A stretch of DNA of 41,233 nt from a virus, in the IMG/VR virus record IMGVR_UViG_3300045119_000107, positions 1-41,233 of that record, one strand, 5' to 3'. The notes under the pieces are model-generated. The model saw nothing but the letters and a program-made list of their open reading frames with translations, had not been told where the DNA came from and did no database searches. A program made the position numbers and the translations under genes. This document shows positions 6,059 through 13,034 of this stretch, piece after piece; position 1 is the first letter of the stretch; the number at the start of each line of letters is the position of its first letter.

Positions 6059-6979
6059 GTGTCGGATTTAAAAGTTTCACATTCCCAACTTCAAACGTGG
6101 AGTGGATGCGAACAACGGTGGTTCTACAGCTACGTGCTGGGACTTCAACCGAAGGTCAAAGCGCATTACTTCTCGACTGGAAACTTCGTTCACAGTGGAC
6201 TAGAGGTAGTTTATAACTGTCGCATGGAAGGTCTGTCCTGGGACGAAACGATCGTGAAGTTGATTGACACTTGGAAGGTTCAAGCTCCGGCCATGATGAC
6301 GGAGAACATTGAATCGTTCAAGAAAGCAACACGAGTTTTGAAGCGATACGTTTCTCAGTTCGCCCCAAAGGCTGACGCTGGTATTCGTATTCTCGGAGTG
6401 GAAGTTCATTTCGAGGTTGACTTCCCAACTCCTAATGGAAACATCGTAACCGTTCATGGTTACATGGATCTGATTGTCGAAGTGAACGGCGTTCTGTTCG
6501 CTTGGGATCACAAGACAATCGGTAGTTCTTCTTTCTGGTCACAAGAGGAAGCGATGCTAGATCCACAGTTCGGGATCTACACGCTTGCTCTGCGAGAGAT
6601 GGGTTACCCAATCAAGGGTTTCATCATCAATCAGTTGAACACGTATGACTATGCAAAGTTCGATCAGGAACCGAACGAGAAGCTATTCAAGCGGTTGGAA
6701 ACGTATCGGACAGACGAACACCTGCGTTCCATCGCTAGCAACATCTGCAATATGGCGGACGAATTGATTGAGAAGCGGGAAGGTAAGCGGCCTCTCATTC
6801 GTCACCTGTCTAAGACAACCTGCAAGGGTTGTATCTTCCGTCAGCCCTGTCTCTATGAGTTGAAGGGCATTGACGTAACGAATCTTCTTGCGCAGGATTA
6901 CGTGAAGCGTGAAGGAAGAGAAGGAGAAATCCCCGACGAATTGATCGAGGATATGACCGCTTATGCTCTTAAATTTTAA
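6059..6979 (+). CDS. Cas4/RecB-like PD-(D/E)XK nuclease with probable Fe-S cluster
   Basis: A 306-residue nuclease. The core shows H46, D137 (GYMDLIVEV), D150-H-K152 (AWDHKT) and the following Q170-x3-Y174 helix (DPQFGIYTLAL). Cys17 near the start and the C-terminal triplet Cys255, Cys258, Cys264 (CKGC..PC) match the four-cysteine 4Fe-4S arrangement of Cas4 and AddB-type nucleases. Such phage enzymes resect DNA ends for recombination; here it precedes a Sak4-like ATPase and an ssDNA-binding-like protein, the usual single-strand annealing set. GTG start at 6059 with GAAAGGA upstream. Confidence 0.88.
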   Translation: MSDLKVSHSQLQTWSGCEQRWFYSYVLGLQPKVKAHYFSTGNFVHSGLEVVYNCRMEGLSWDETIVKLIDTWKVQAPAMMTENIESFKKATRVLKRYVSQFAPKADAGIRILGVEVHFEVDFPTPNGNIVTVHGYMDLIVEVNGVLFAWDHKTIGSSSFWSQEEAMLDPQFGIYTLALREMGYPIKGFIINQLNTYDYAKFDQEPNEKLFKRLETYRTDEHLRSIASNICNMADELIEKREGKRPLIRHLSKTTCKGCIFRQPCLYELKGIDVTNLLAQDYVKREGREGEIPDELIEDMTAYALKF

Positions 6980-7205
6980 CCCGAATCCTCGCAAGGTCAC
7001 CATTGAATTCGAGGATGGTACAGTCGAAACGTTTTGGGTGGGCGAGAAGTGTGGCTTTCTTCGGGAAGCATACACGTATCAAACCAACGAAGCTAACAAG
7101 ATCGTTGCCGTTCTCCATACGTACGAACTGTACTGGACCGAGAGAAAGGATTCACTAGATGCCCTCCATTCTGGAAATGGCGAAACCAGTCGGGGAGTTT
7201 CCTGA
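6963..7205 (+). CDS. small protein, unknown function
   Basis: An 80-residue protein starting inside the end of the nuclease gene and ending 47 bp inside the next gene. The N-terminal two thirds look like a small beta protein (VTIEFEDGTVETFWVG, IVAVLHTYELYW); the tail overlapping the ATPase start is less protein-like. No motif recognised. Confidence 0.5.
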   Translation: MLLNFNPNPRKVTIEFEDGTVETFWVGEKCGFLREAYTYQTNEANKIVAVLHTYELYWTERKDSLDALHSGNGETSRGVS

Positions 7206-7896
7206 TTGGCTTCACCTGGCTCTCTTTGGTCCACCAGGTTCCGGAAAGACTGTGTTCGCAGGTTCTGCTTACACAGAGGGACCAGTGATTCACTTCGATG
7301 TGGATGGTACCGGAGCTAAGAGTTTCAAGAACCATCCAGAGATGTTGCCTCACATTTCACGAGTTCGAGTTCGTACTTGTGAGGAACTTCTTGCAGCTGG
7401 AAACGAATTGCGTCAGATGAGACACGGCTACCATACCGCTATCATCGACACAGTTTCCACCATGCAAGAGCTTCACGTTCAGCGGATTATGAAGGAACAG
7501 TACGCAAAGAATCCGCAGAAGCGTGATCGTTACAAGACGTGGCAGGATGACTTCTACGAAGCGGGAAATCGCATGAAGGAAATCATCGAAGTCTTCTGCG
7601 ACTTGGAAATGCACGTTGTATTCATCTTCCATCAACGTGAAGACAAAGATGAAGCGACAGGAATCACATTCATTCGTCCCGCAGTAATACCATCTCTTGG
7701 CGGGACCATCGCCACGTTGGTTGACGTTACAGCGTACTACACTTGTAACGTTAAGGCGAATGGAGAAGAAGACAGGAAGATGAGAGTCAAGCCAACCAAT
7801 CGAATCCAAACCAAGACACGCAACTACTTCAAAACTCCAATCCTGGAGAACCCGGTCTTCAAAGACCTGCTACCACAAGAAAGGGTTTCAGCATGA
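7159..7896 (+). CDS. Sak4-like RecA-fold ATPase (single-strand annealing/recombination)
   Basis: A 245-residue P-loop ATPase with Walker A GPPGSGKT (24-31), a Walker B-like strand TAIIDTVST (about 94-102) and a following strand MHVVFIFHQ. Size, motifs and position between a Cas4/RecB nuclease and an ssDNA-binding-like protein fit the Sak4 group of phage recombinases, RecA-core proteins that promote strand annealing in replication-linked recombination. The ATG lies within the end of the previous small gene and the stop overlaps the next start (ATGA). Confidence 0.82.
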   Translation: MPSILEMAKPVGEFPDWLHLALFGPPGSGKTVFAGSAYTEGPVIHFDVDGTGAKSFKNHPEMLPHISRVRVRTCEELLAAGNELRQMRHGYHTAIIDTVSTMQELHVQRIMKEQYAKNPQKRDRYKTWQDDFYEAGNRMKEIIEVFCDLEMHVVFIFHQREDKDEATGITFIRPAVIPSLGGTIATLVDVTAYYTCNVKANGEEDRKMRVKPTNRIQTKTRNYFKTPILENPVFKDLLPQERVSA

Positions 7897-8372
7897 GCAT
7901 GAACGATGACGGGAACATTGTTCTCGACTTCGACTCCACGATTCTCCCCGAGGGGGAGTATCACGTTCACATCACTTCGGTGAAGGTGAACAAGAAGAAG
8001 AACGCCACGGCCGATGACTTTCCCTACCTCGAATTCCACTACTCAGTGGATATGCGAGTTGACGGCTCAGAACTTTCGCCGGAGCTTGTCGGCACAGATG
8101 TGATGGACATTGCAACGTTGAATCCTACGGGGCGTTGGAAGCTGAAGTCAGTTCTCGAAGCTTTCACCTGCGAGCCGTGGGGTGAGAAGGGAATGACGAT
8201 CAATCCGGAAGAGCTTATCGGATTGAACGCCATTGCAATGCTCGTTCACGAAACCTACAATGGCGTCCAGAGGGCGAAGCCTGCTCGGGTTTTCAATCCC
8301 GAGTTCGTTCCGCCGGTTACTGCGGACGTGCCATCCGGGGATGTTTGGGGCGATTTCAACTCAGGCAAGTAA
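7893..8372 (+). CDS. ssDNA-binding-like protein (DUF669-type)
   Basis: A 159-residue beta-rich protein: DDGNIVLDFDSTILPEGEYH at the start, then VHITSVKVNKKK, a C-terminal proline stretch and an acidic, aromatic end (GDVWGDFNSGK) typical of OB-fold ssDNA-binding proteins. The pattern of PEGEY followed by IxxxKV is seen in DUF669 proteins that accompany Sak4-type ATPases. It probably coats ssDNA for the ATPase and the primase-helicase downstream. Overlaps the previous gene by ATGA and is followed by a terminator. Confidence 0.7.
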   Translation: MSMNDDGNIVLDFDSTILPEGEYHVHITSVKVNKKKNATADDFPYLEFHYSVDMRVDGSELSPELVGTDVMDIATLNPTGRWKLKSVLEAFTCEPWGEKGMTINPEELIGLNAIAMLVHETYNGVQRAKPARVFNPEFVPPVTADVPSGDVWGDFNSGK

Positions 8373-8381
8373 TCCCCCAGA

Positions 8382-8433
8382 AACGAAATGGACCGCCCCC
8401 TGTAGTAAATCTACTATAGGGGGCGGTTTCGTT
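8382..8433 (+). terminator. terminator hairpin built from two inverted TACTACAGGG words
   Basis: The stem CCGCCCCCTGTAGTA (8393-8407) pairs with 8412-8426 around loop AATC; one G-U wobble is tolerated on plus-strand RNA. AACGAAA (8382-8388) and TTTCGTT (8427-8433) extend the stem after a TGGA bulge. The left arm holds an exact TACTACAGGG on the minus strand (8398-8407) and the right arm a one-mismatch copy (TACTATAGGG, 8412-8421). It lies between the ssDNA-binding-like gene and the primase-helicase. Confidence 0.8.
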
Positions 8434-8444
8434 CTAGCGAAAGG

Positions 8445-10226
8445 ATGAAAGTGGGTCGGGAACTAGACCACTATCTCGACACCATATTCGGCCAGCAAAC
8501 GGGGTACGTATATGTGGCTACGAAACACATTACAGGTGGATTCTCACAGGATTTCTATCAAGTCCCAAATCAACGTGAGGAACTCCGCACGCGTATTCTC
8601 TCTCGATTTAATGAGGGGGAAACGTATGTCTGTCCATCTCTATTCGCAGAGCCTTCGGGGAAGAAAGATTATTGTCTCGGTAGTCAAGTCGCCTGGGTTG
8701 ACTTCGATGCAAACTTCCCGCACGATTCTTGGCCCCAGGAAATACCAGTACCAAGCATGGTCATACAAACCTCGGGCCAGCGAAACGTCCACGCCTATTG
8801 GAAGCTTGACACTTTCCTTTCCGCCGGTGAAGTCGAAGAAATCAACCGCAGACTCACATATTTCTTCGGAGCCGATATATCTGGATGGGACGCTAATCAG
8901 CTCCTGCGACCGCCCGAAACAAAAAACCACAAGAAGAACACGGCAGTAAAACTACTTACTACAGGGAGCGGCGAAACTAAAAGGCTGGCAGACTTCATCG
9001 GACTACCTAGCCCTCCGGCGCTTCCTAAAAACATCGAGCAGCTTGCAATCCCACCGATTGAAGAGGCTCTCCAACACATTACTTGGCCGAGTAATCTCAA
9101 AGAGCTTTACGAGAACGGCCTGCCAGAAGGCCGACGGCATCAGGGAATGTTTGCGCTCGCAGCAGGGCTGGCTGAATTGAATGTCCCCCCGCCATTCATT
9201 CTGTCGGTTCTGCTGCACTCAGACAACAACGCTTTCCACAAGTTCGATCAGCGTCCAGATCAGAGAGTACGGATTGTCGAACTGGTAACCCGCGCCGTTT
9301 TGAAAGTCAACGATAAGAAAGCCAAAGAGAAAGAAGCACCCTTATGGCTACCGAACACGATAACTCAGCTGCTGACAGCCGAGTACAAGATGGAGTGGTT
9401 ACTGGCTCCGTATATCCACAAGACGACGTGTGCGATATTGAGCGGCCCACCTGGTGTGGGGAAGTCCTTAATGAGTCTTTCCTTAGCACAATCCCTTGTA
9501 CTCGGTGGAGAGTTTCTGAAGATGAAAGTGAATCGGAAATTGAGGATTGGTTTTATTTCAATGGAGATGGATGGGTACGAATTACACGCCGTACTTTCGC
9601 CCCAGGTTTCGGTACATTCTCAGGAGCAGAGAAATTTACTCGACGAGAACCTACTTATCCTACCCTTTGGTGAACCGAAGTTCTATAGTGACAAAGAAAC
9701 GGAAAGACTTCTCTTTCAATTTGTGGGGGACAACAAACTCGATGGGATATTCGTGGATTCCCTCTCGTCCACGACTCCTGGCGATTTATCTTCGGAGAAA
9801 GAAGGGAAGTTCATCTTCGAGTTGGATTCTAAGTTACGAGCCAGATTTGGGTGTTTCACTTGGTATATTCATCACAACCGCAAAGCGCAAGCCGACAACA
9901 AAAAACCAAATAAGCTTGCGGACCTACATGGTACCGTTCATATACAATCTAAACCTAACACCGTTCTTACACTTTGGCCGCTCGATCCGAAAGGGACACG
10001 AATCCTTTTTAAACCACTTAAGATCAGATCAGCCGTCCAACCAGACGAATTGACAGTGAGTCGAAACGATTTCCTGCACTACGAAATCAACAAATCAGTG
10101 GGACCGTCCAACATGGGAGGCGTTACCGTTGTTGAGAAAGAAGAAGTAGATGATATCGGAAGTGACGGTGAGAACCCACCTAGTGACGGAGGAGAACTTC
10201 CAGGAGATAATATGTCAGGTTTCTAA
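8445..10226 (+). CDS. primase-helicase (PrimPol-like plus RepA/RecA-fold helicase)
   Basis: A 593-residue two-part replication protein. The N-terminal part looks like an archaeo-eukaryotic primase: VAWVDFDAN with D86 and D88, then HAYWKLD with H117, then NQLLRPPETKNHK (151-163), a signature of plasmid and phage primases. The C-terminal part is a RepA-type hexameric helicase with Walker A GPPGVGKS (334-341), FISMEM after it and Walker B DGIFVDSLSS (433-442). It should prime and unwind the phage origin. AAAGG abuts the ATG at 8445; GTG at 8451 is better spaced, so the true start may be two codons later. It contains one exact TACTACAGGG (8957-8966). Confidence 0.85.
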   Translation: MKVGRELDHYLDTIFGQQTGYVYVATKHITGGFSQDFYQVPNQREELRTRILSRFNEGETYVCPSLFAEPSGKKDYCLGSQVAWVDFDANFPHDSWPQEIPVPSMVIQTSGQRNVHAYWKLDTFLSAGEVEEINRRLTYFFGADISGWDANQLLRPPETKNHKKNTAVKLLTTGSGETKRLADFIGLPSPPALPKNIEQLAIPPIEEALQHITWPSNLKELYENGLPEGRRHQGMFALAAGLAELNVPPPFILSVLLHSDNNAFHKFDQRPDQRVRIVELVTRAVLKVNDKKAKEKEAPLWLPNTITQLLTAEYKMEWLLAPYIHKTTCAILSGPPGVGKSLMSLSLAQSLVLGGEFLKMKVNRKLRIGFISMEMDGYELHAVLSPQVSVHSQEQRNLLDENLLILPFGEPKFYSDKETERLLFQFVGDNKLDGIFVDSLSSTTPGDLSSEKEGKFIFELDSKLRARFGCFTWYIHHNRKAQADNKKPNKLADLHGTVHIQSKPNTVLTLWPLDPKGTRILFKPLKIRSAVQPDELTVSRNDFLHYEINKSVGPSNMGGVTVVEKEEVDDIGSDGENPPSDGGELPGDNMSGF

Positions 10227-11871
10227 TGCAGAAGGCGAGGTAATAGTTGACACCGAAACATCAATTACAGATTCTCTTGGTGACAGGGATCTGCTTGGTG
10301 TTTCTGTTTCTCTGCCTGACGGTCGTATTGCGTATTTTCCATTTAACCACAAGATGGGACTTGACTTTGGTGATCGTAATCTTGGACCTGATCTTCTGCC
10401 TCATCTGTGGGAAGCTCTTAGCAGGAAAAACCTAGTCTTCCACAACGCAAAGTTCGACCTTCAAATCATGGAGAAATTCGGATTCCGCCGACAGGGTAGC
10501 TTTGTCTGCACCATGATGATGAGTCACATTGTTGACCCATATCCGCCACACGGTTTGAAGGAACTAGGCGAGTCACGTTTGGGAATTGAAGACTCAGCCG
10601 AGATGAAAGATTTGCTGAAACGGGTACAGAAGGCGGGACTCCAATGGGAACATATCCCGCCTTCTATAATGGCCCCGTATGCAGCAAACGATGCGTACCT
10701 GACTCGTGAGCTTTACAACTACCTCATGCTTGATTTCTGGGAATTCACGACACCAGAGTATTTTGACCAGGAGATGCATTTCCTCGATGTTCTAGCAAGG
10801 ATTGAATCTCGCGGTCTACCTGTGGATCGCAACGAGATAGTTGTGAAGCTGAATGCAGCAGTTGAACGAATGCTGCAAGTTCGGCAGGAACTTGGCTTTG
10901 ATCCAGCGAAGCGCACGCTGCTGGCTCGTAAGTTGTACGGAACACCGCCAGACGGTCTTGGCCTGCCGGTGCATGGACTGGGGAAGCCGACCAAATCTTT
11001 TCCACAAGGCTTTCCTACCATGAATGAGGCCATCTTGTCAAGATACTCACACCCGGTAGTTGGCCTAGTCAGAGAGTATCGGGGTTTACAGAAGGTGGAG
11101 TCGACTTACCTCCGTCCGTGGTGGGAGAAGTCACGAGCCGACGGGATGCTCCATCCAACCTTCAAGCCGTGGGGAACGATCACAGGGAGGCTCTCGTGTG
11201 AAAATCCGAACATGCAACAAATTCCAAGAAATAGTTATCTTAAGGGACTTTTCCTTTCACAGCCAAACCACCATCTCACAGAATTTGACTTCGATCAAAT
11301 TGAGTTTCGGTTGGCCGCAGCCTATTCAAAAGACCGTTCAATTATCAATCCTCTATTGGAAGGAGAAGATATACATTCCGTTGTGGCGAAGCAATTGGGA
11401 ATTACTCGTCAACAAGCCAAAACGATTAACTATCTCATGCTTTACGGCGGCGGTGTCGGGAAACTTGCCTACACTCTCGGTGTCCCTTTCAACTCCGCTA
11501 AAGCTTTCTGGGAAACTTACCAGAATCGTTATTCCGGGCTTACAGCAGCTAGCTACAATGCAACACTCGCAGCACAGCAAAAGGGCGTCATCAAATACTG
11601 GAATGGGAAACTCAAACCCTTTAAATCCAGTAAGGAACATCACAAGGCATTTAACGCTGCTTGTCAGGGCGGTGCATTCGAGATAGTGAAACGGTCGATG
11701 CTTCTACTAGATGAAGCTGGAATCGAAATGGTGAACCAATGCCACGACTCAGTATGGATCAATACCTCTACGGAAGCCGAAAACAAGGAGATACGGGAAC
11801 TCATGAGTTCTTGGCAAACGAAAACCTTCGGAGTTCCATTCCCCGTCAGTTCAAAGGTGATCGGAAAGTGA
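10150..11871 (+). CDS. family A DNA polymerase with 3'-5' exonuclease
   Basis: A 573-residue T7-like/Pol I-type polymerase without the 5'-3' nuclease domain. Exonuclease residues are intact: D34 and E36 (DTET), D103 (NAKFD), Y177 and D181 (YAAND). Polymerase motif A is DFDQIEFR with D380; motif B is RQQAKTINYLMLYGG with R420, K424, Y428; motif C is CHDSVW with H532 and D533. Y428 corresponds to E. coli Phe762, the tyrosine state also found in T7. It replicates the phage genome with the primase-helicase, whose gene end it overlaps by 77 bp; GTG codons at 10162, 10168 and 10183 are alternative starts. Confidence 0.93.
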   Translation: MISEVTVRTHLVTEENFQEIICQVSNAEGEVIVDTETSITDSLGDRDLLGVSVSLPDGRIAYFPFNHKMGLDFGDRNLGPDLLPHLWEALSRKNLVFHNAKFDLQIMEKFGFRRQGSFVCTMMMSHIVDPYPPHGLKELGESRLGIEDSAEMKDLLKRVQKAGLQWEHIPPSIMAPYAANDAYLTRELYNYLMLDFWEFTTPEYFDQEMHFLDVLARIESRGLPVDRNEIVVKLNAAVERMLQVRQELGFDPAKRTLLARKLYGTPPDGLGLPVHGLGKPTKSFPQGFPTMNEAILSRYSHPVVGLVREYRGLQKVESTYLRPWWEKSRADGMLHPTFKPWGTITGRLSCENPNMQQIPRNSYLKGLFLSQPNHHLTEFDFDQIEFRLAAAYSKDRSIINPLLEGEDIHSVVAKQLGITRQQAKTINYLMLYGGGVGKLAYTLGVPFNSAKAFWETYQNRYSGLTAASYNATLAAQQKGVIKYWNGKLKPFKSSKEHHKAFNAACQGGAFEIVKRSMLLLDEAGIEMVNQCHDSVWINTSTEAENKEIRELMSSWQTKTFGVPFPVSSKVIGK

Positions 11872-12047
11872 GAAGCTTACAATCACCTGAAACCAAGATC
11901 ATGCACCGAGATGCAGCAGGTGTGCTAGAACGAATCATCACAGACGAAACAGCACATGCTCTCGATGCTGAATCCCGCAGCGTTCTAGCTCACGCTTACG
12001 GCATCTGTTATTCCATTGGCTACATTAAGGAGTACGATGGCTCTTAG
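11868..12047 (+). CDS. small helical protein, unknown function
   Basis: A 59-residue protein if GTG at 11868 is used; this overlaps the polymerase stop as GTGA and has AAGG upstream. The sequence is helical (AAGVLERIITDETAHALDAE) with no recognised motif. It lies between the polymerase and resolvase genes and overlaps the next gene start. Confidence 0.6.
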   Translation: MRSLQSPETKIMHRDAAGVLERIITDETAHALDAESRSVLAHAYGICYSIGYIKEYDGS

Positions 12048-12333
12048 TGCGAAGGTCATTAAGGAAGGAGAATGGGGAGTTCTCATTCTGGATGGCAATG
12101 AAAGAGTCATGCTCCTTGATGCCGACACAGCAATCAAGTTGGGAATCCATTTGATGATTCTCGGGCAGGATGCTCTTCACGGCAAAGCATTTCAAATGGT
12201 TTGCATGGACAAAGGATTGCCGCCTGATACGTTCCTAGATATGTGGACCAGAATTAACCAGTACATCAATATCCTCAACGCCGAGCAGGTAGATACGGAG
12301 CCGTTGGACGGTGGAGACAGTTCTAGCAATTGA
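12037..12333 (+). CDS. small protein, unknown function
   Basis: A 98-residue protein; ATG at 12037 follows AAGGAG. The first part is a beta hairpin-like stretch (EWGVLILDGNERVMLLDADT), the second helical and amphipathic, the tail acidic and Ser-rich. Located in the replication operon, so perhaps a replication accessory protein; no family recognised. Confidence 0.65.
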   Translation: MALSAKVIKEGEWGVLILDGNERVMLLDADTAIKLGIHLMILGQDALHGKAFQMVCMDKGLPPDTFLDMWTRINQYINILNAEQVDTEPLDGGDSSSN

Positions 12334-12781
12334 CCCCGGATTTCATCTTGGGTGGGTCCAAGTGCAATTCAATCCGGACGAGAAGAAAGTACAACTACAG
12401 GGGGCGGGGACAACTCTCGGGACGGAAAACATCTTGACGTTTATTCAGAACTCGAAAGCTGATATCTACGTGGTTGAGGATTACAAGATCAGACCGGCCC
12501 GCAACCAATCAAAACTAGAGCGGCGACGGTACGAACATCAATGGGATTCCGGTGACACTATGCGTTACATCGGAATGATTCAAGCACGCGCTCACGCTCT
12601 CGGCGCAGGATTCGTATTGCAACAGCCAGCCTGTAAACCTGCGGGGTACGGCTGGATGGGTAAGCAATACGTGAAGGGTCGGAAGGATGCCCAAGTTCAT
12701 CAGGATGACGCGACGTCTCATCTGTGTTTCTATCTTGTGAAAAATCGAGGCTGCCCACCTGATATCTTGAAACGACACTAA
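12311..12781 (+). CDS. RuvC-like Holliday junction resolvase
   Basis: A 156-residue RNase H-fold nuclease of the RuvC type. Acidic residues expected at the active site are visible: D8 in LAIDPGFHLGW, E56 in YVVEDYKI, and D132-D133-A in the final helix (QDDATSHLCF). Such phage resolvases cut branched DNA made by recombination and replication before packaging. GTG start at 12311 inside the end of the previous gene. Its last 224 bp overlap, on the other strand, the frame of the whiB gene that converges on it. A one-mismatch copy of the word (AACTACAGGG) lies at 12393. Confidence 0.82.
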   Translation: METVLAIDPGFHLGWVQVQFNPDEKKVQLQGAGTTLGTENILTFIQNSKADIYVVEDYKIRPARNQSKLERRRYEHQWDSGDTMRYIGMIQARAHALGAGFVLQQPACKPAGYGWMGKQYVKGRKDAQVHQDDATSHLCFYLVKNRGCPPDILKRH

Positions 12782-13031
12782 CTGTCCGAATCGAATTGCT
12801 GGCCACTACTTGTAGTAAACGGTAGGCATAGCTTCGTTCGGCATCAGTCGTTCCGCCCCAAATTCCAAACTGCCCTGTAGTATGCGCCCACTCTAAACAG
12901 GGACGCCTGCATGGACATTTGTCACAGTAGCTTTTCGCTACACGAACTTTCTGTAGATCTTTTGTGTCAACGAAGAATATATCGGGATCGACACCGATAC
13001 ATGCGGCACCTGTTGACCACGCATGGTTCAT
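12558..13031 (-). CDS. WhiB-family Fe-S transcription regulator
   Basis: A 157-residue protein whose first 80 residues are a clear WhiB domain: Cys11, then Cys36-x2-Cys39-x5-Cys45 (CDKCPCRRPCLEW) for a 4Fe-4S cluster, and the GIWGG turn (56-60). WhiB proteins bind the primary sigma factor of actinobacteria and change promoter choice; mycobacteriophage WhiB proteins can block host WhiB2 and cause superinfection exclusion. The ATG lies 3 bp after the stop of the 1163-residue gene, so it is the last gene of the late operon. Residues after about 84 run antisense through the resolvase gene and resemble no WhiB tail. One exact TACTACAGGG at 12873-12882 encodes part of HTTGQ. Confidence 0.88.
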   Translation of the reverse strand: MNHAWSTGAACIGVDPDIFFVDTKDLQKVRVAKSYCDKCPCRRPCLEWAHTTGQFGIWGGTTDAERSYAYRLLQVVASNSIRTVSVVSRYQVGSLDFSQDRNTDETSRHPDELGHPSDPSRIAYPSSRTPQVYRLAVAIRILRRERERVLESFRCNA

Positions 13032-13034
13032 TTC

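Noticed and set aside
10246-10276. TTGACACC inside the polymerase gene as a sixth family promoter
   Set aside because: It encodes the VDTET exonuclease motif, lacks a fitting -10 box and lies 77 bp or more inside a long operon gene.
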